DNA from: Thioalkalivibrio sp.
GTDB taxonomy: Bacteria > Pseudomonadota > Gammaproteobacteria > Ectothiorhodospirales > Ectothiorhodospiraceae
Assembly (NCBI GenBank): GCA_003563455.1
Contig: PWRV01000130.1
Span: 1-7,164, forward strand
Direction of reading: 5' to 3'
Length of the DNA: 7,164 nt
The translations under genes were made by a program, and so were the position numbers. Each line of letters starts with the position of its first letter. Position 1 is the first letter of the stretch. Below are positions 5,737 to 7,164 of the stretch, piece by piece. Under the pieces are notes generated by a model. It saw only the letters and a program-made list of their open reading frames with translations. It did not search any database and was not told the origin of the DNA.

Positions 5737-6663
5737 ATGACGCACGACCAGAACTTCAAGAATCTCATTCTCGATTACCCTCGCGAAGCGATTGCGCTGT
5801 TCGCGGCCGCCGAGGCGCAAGCCATTGATGCTGAGGCCCGGGTGACCCCGGTGCGGCAGGAGCAGTTGCAGGCACGGCTGGGTGAGGGCTTCCGGGAACT
5901 GGACGTTCCGCTGCTGGTGGAGTGGCCGGACGGCCGGCGTGAAGCGATCCTGTTCGTGATCGAGGAGGAAACCGAACCTGCCCGGTTCTCGATCCATCGC
6001 CTTGCGCATTACTGCCTGGATCTCTCGGAGCTGTTGGACACGCAGAGGGTTGTTCCGGTGGGGGTATTTCTGCACGCGGGCGACTTTCCGGAGCAGCTGA
6101 CGCTGGGTGGGGATGCCGCGGCATATCTCGACTTCAGGTTCCTGGCCTATTCGTTGCCGCGAATTCCCGCCCGCAAGCATTTCCAGAGCAGCAATCTGGT
6201 GGCCCGGCTGAATCTGCCGAACATGGCCTACGCTTCGGAAGAGAAGCTTGAGGTTTATGCTTCTGCGGTGCGTGGGTTGGCGGATCTGGAACCGGATCCG
6301 GAGCGGCAGCTCAAGTACCTGGATTTCATCGACATCTATGCGGCGCTGGACGAGAATGAACGCATCGTTTACCGCCAGCGGTATCCGGAGGAGGTGGCAG
6401 AGATGACGCGGTTTGCAGAGAGGTTCATGGAGAAAGGCCGGGAAGAGGGCTTGGAAAAAGGCCTGGAAACAGGCCTGGAACAGGGCATGAAGAAGGGTAT
6501 CCGGCAGGGTGAGGCGCAGGTGCTGCTGCGGCAGATGACCTTGCGCTTCGGAGTTCTGCCCCAGAGCGCCCACGAACACGTGGAATCTGCGGATGCCGAT
6601 ACGTTGCTGCGTTGGTCCGAGCGTGTTCTCACCGCATCGACGCTGGACGAGGTGTTCCGATAA
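5737..6663 (+). CDS. Rpn family recombination-promoting nuclease/putative transposase with DUF4351 C-terminus
   Basis: A 308-residue protein. The frame is open further upstream to 5548, overlapping the NERD gene, but ATG 5737 has GGAGGG at 5722-5727 with 9-base spacing, and the family N-terminus (HDQNFKNLILDYPREAI) begins here. Residues ~1-150 are the PD-(D/E)xK-type Rpn nuclease fold: Asp56 in ELDVPLLVEW, FVIEEETEP at 73-81, then RFSIHRLAHYCLDL at 83-96. Where many Rpn proteins have E-x-K or E-x-Q, this one reads Glu76-Glu-Glu78-Thr. Residues 234-261 are a tetrapeptide repeat linker (GREE, GLEK, GLET, GLEQ, GMKK, GIRQ, GEAQ). Residues ~258-308 match DUF4351: VLLRQMTLRFG, LLRWSERVL and STLDEVF. 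E. coli Rpn proteins are DNA nucleases tied to RecA-independent recombination and phage defence. The 3' end overlaps the opposing Nudix gene by 35 bp. Confidence 0.9.
   Translation: MTHDQNFKNLILDYPREAIALFAAAEAQAIDAEARVTPVRQEQLQARLGEGFRELDVPLLVEWPDGRREAILFVIEEETEPARFSIHRLAHYCLDLSELLDTQRVVPVGVFLHAGDFPEQLTLGGDAAAYLDFRFLAYSLPRIPARKHFQSSNLVARLNLPNMAYASEEKLEVYASAVRGLADLEPDPERQLKYLDFIDIYAALDENERIVYRQRYPEEVAEMTRFAERFMEKGREEGLEKGLETGLEQGMKKGIRQGEAQVLLRQMTLRFGVLPQSAHEHVESADADTLLRWSERVLTASTLDEVFR
6387..6405 (+). promoter_or_regulatory. Internal ribosome binding site and ATG within the rpn gene
   Basis: GGAGGAGG at 6387-6394 lies 8 bases before an in-frame ATG at 6403, a near-ideal Shine-Dalgarno sequence and spacing, and stronger than the gene's own RBS. 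A second in-frame ATG at 6427 has GAGAGG at 6418-6423 just 3 bases upstream. The purine run also encodes Glu-Glu (residues 218-219), so it may be a by-product of coding. Confidence 0.4.
6403..6663 (+). CDS. Candidate intragenic 86-residue C-terminal product of the rpn gene (RpnS-like)
   Basis: This is the same frame as the full rpn gene, starting at Met223 (MTRFAERFMEKG). The product would contain the whole tetrapeptide-repeat linker and the DUF4351 domain but none of the nuclease domain. In E. coli rpnA an internal start gives a small C-terminal protein that binds and restrains the toxic full-length nuclease; that is established for that gene, not for this one. Here the evidence is only the strong internal ribosome binding site at the boundary between nuclease domain and linker. 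If unused, this entry is just the C-terminal part of the parent protein. Confidence 0.35.
   Translation: MTRFAERFMEKGREEGLEKGLETGLEQGMKKGIRQGEAQVLLRQMTLRFGVLPQSAHEHVESADADTLLRWSERVLTASTLDEVFR
6436..6519 (+). repeat. In-frame 12-bp tandem repeat, seven degenerate units
   Basis: Seven 12-base units, each starting GGC or GGT, encode Gly-x-x-x tetrapeptides (residues 234-261 of the Rpn protein). Units 2-4 are closest (GGCTTGGAAAAA, GGCCTGGAAACA, GGCCTGGAACAG). The codon-sized period lets units be gained or lost without a frameshift, so linker length could vary between strains. Gly-Leu-Glu-x linkers of this kind are usual in Rpn proteins. Confidence 0.8.
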
Positions 6664-7063
6664 CGGCTCGTTGGGCATCCCAAACCGACTCCAACAAAGG
6701 GATGTCCGCCGGCGCGACGGCAACCGTCTTGATTTCGTCCGGTGCAAACCAGTCGAAGGCATCGTGAACGGTCATGTGCGTGACGTCACCGGAGACCAAG
6801 GTCTCCAGGGCAATCAACTCGATACTCCCACGATCGTAGTGGTACTCGGTTCGCGCCAGTTCTTCCCCCACTGTCACCACGAGCCCCAGTTCTTCCCGCA
6901 ATTCCCGCTGTAGCGCGGACTCCAGTGATTCGCCCGGTTCCACTTTACCGCCGGGGAGTTCCCAATGTCCTTCGAGGTGTTGCCCAGGCGCGCGGCGGGC
7001 GAGCAGGATGCGTCCTTCTTTGTCGCGGATGACCGCGCAGACAACCTGTTTGATCGGTGGCAT
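6629..7063 (-). CDS. Nudix hydrolase, MutT/NudG-like (deoxy)nucleoside triphosphate pyrophosphohydrolase
   Basis: A 144-residue protein, typical for the family. It would hydrolyse a (possibly oxidised or modified) nucleoside triphosphate to the monophosphate and pyrophosphate. The 23-residue Nudix box is perfect: Gly39, Glu45, and RELREELGL at 53-61, giving GX5EX7REUXEEXGU with all metal-binding glutamates. The N-terminal VVCAVIRD and LLARRAPG strands, the WELPGGK lead-in and the C-terminal VAPADIPLLE segment resemble E. coli NudG (CTP/5-methyl-dCTP pyrophosphatase), so that subgroup is favoured over strict 8-oxo-dGTP MutT. GAGGG lies 5 bases before the start codon. The gene begins one base after the stop of the upstream minus-strand helicase-like gene, so they form an operon. 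Its last 35 bp overlap the end of the rpn gene tail to tail. Confidence 0.95.
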   Translation of the reverse strand: MPPIKQVVCAVIRDKEGRILLARRAPGQHLEGHWELPGGKVEPGESLESALQRELREELGLVVTVGEELARTEYHYDRGSIELIALETLVSGDVTHMTVHDAFDWFAPDEIKTVAVAPADIPLLESVWDAQRAVIGTPRPASMR

Positions 7064-7064
7064 G

Positions 7065-7164
7065 TCAGCCCTCGACCTCGAAAACCACGCTCATCGGCCC
7101 GCTGCCGGTGTGGCTCTGGTAGCGGACCTTGCCATGGTAGACGAACGGCGCGGCCTTGCCGCCG
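7065..7164 (-). CDS. C-terminal fragment of a probable DUF3427-type DEAD/DEAH helicase (truncated by window edge)
   Basis: Only the last 32 codons and the TGA (7065-7067) are in the window, and the frame is open to the right edge. The peptide contains KAAPFVYHGKVRY, SHTGSGPMSVVFEVEG and then stops. The pattern PF-x-Y-x-G-x-x-x-Y-x-S-H-x-G-S-x-P-M-S resembles the end of DUF3427 domains, which close large superfamily 2 helicase proteins often carrying an N-terminal phospholipase D-like nuclease. The following Nudix gene is also a recurrent neighbour of such helicases as I recall. With so little sequence the family call is tentative; that a real gene ends here is better supported, by the one-base gap and the ribosome binding site inside its 3' end. 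Confidence 0.6.
   Translation of the reverse strand, partial: GGKAAPFVYHGKVRYQSHTGSGPMSVVFEVEG

Noticed and set aside
6436..6519. The tandem repeat as a CRISPR-like or intergenic satellite array
   Set aside because: It is in frame, without spacers, and matches the known Gly-x-x-x linker of Rpn proteins.
5557..6762. Minus-strand open frame of 401 codons opposite the rpn gene
   Set aside because: It mirrors codon structure of the Rpn gene, spans the intergenic gap and the Nudix 3' end, and has no domain pattern.

Overview
This is a GC-rich bacterial chromosomal segment with dense gene packing and Shine-Dalgarno-led genes. Gene content and the style of one repeat suggest a proteobacterium, most likely a gammaproteobacterium, but nothing in the window fixes the taxon. 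All recognisable genes are nucleases, a helicase fragment, a restriction motor and a nucleotide hydrolase, so the window reads as part of a defence or DNA-processing island. There is no rRNA, tRNA, CRISPR array or complete transposase gene.

Layout, left to right. (1) Positions 1-1280, + strand: the 3' end of a GIY-YIG-type protein with a DUF4357 C-terminus, overlapped by one base (TAATG) by a DUF3800 protein with an RNase H-like signature. A GC-rich hairpin follows (1288-1321). (2) 1428-4622, +: a complete type I restriction endonuclease R subunit (hsdR), with PD-(D/E)xK nuclease motifs and a full set of superfamily 2 translocase motifs. The partner genes hsdM and hsdS are not in the window and are expected upstream. 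(3) 4668-4743: an isolated imperfect inverted repeat that looks like a non-autonomous REP/RAYT-type or MITE-like element. (4) 4790-5593, +: a membrane-anchored NERD-domain protein with a C-terminal topoisomerase-type C4 zinc finger. (5) 5737-6663, +: an Rpn-family (recombination-promoting nuclease) protein with a variable tetrapeptide linker and a DUF4351 C-terminus. It contains a strong internal ribosome binding site and ATG that could give an 86-residue C-terminal product. (6) 7164-6629, - strand: the tail of a probable DUF3427-type helicase, then one base later a Nudix (MutT/NudG-like) hydrolase whose 3' end overlaps the rpn gene convergently by 35 bp.

How they may work together: the upstream pair and hsdR probably belong to one type I restriction-modification locus that carries accessory nuclease genes. 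The NERD and Rpn genes look like independent single-gene cargo. The helicase-Nudix pair is a separate operon reading in from the right. The most testable new idea is that the rpn gene encodes its own small C-terminal partner, as has been shown for enterobacterial RpnA.
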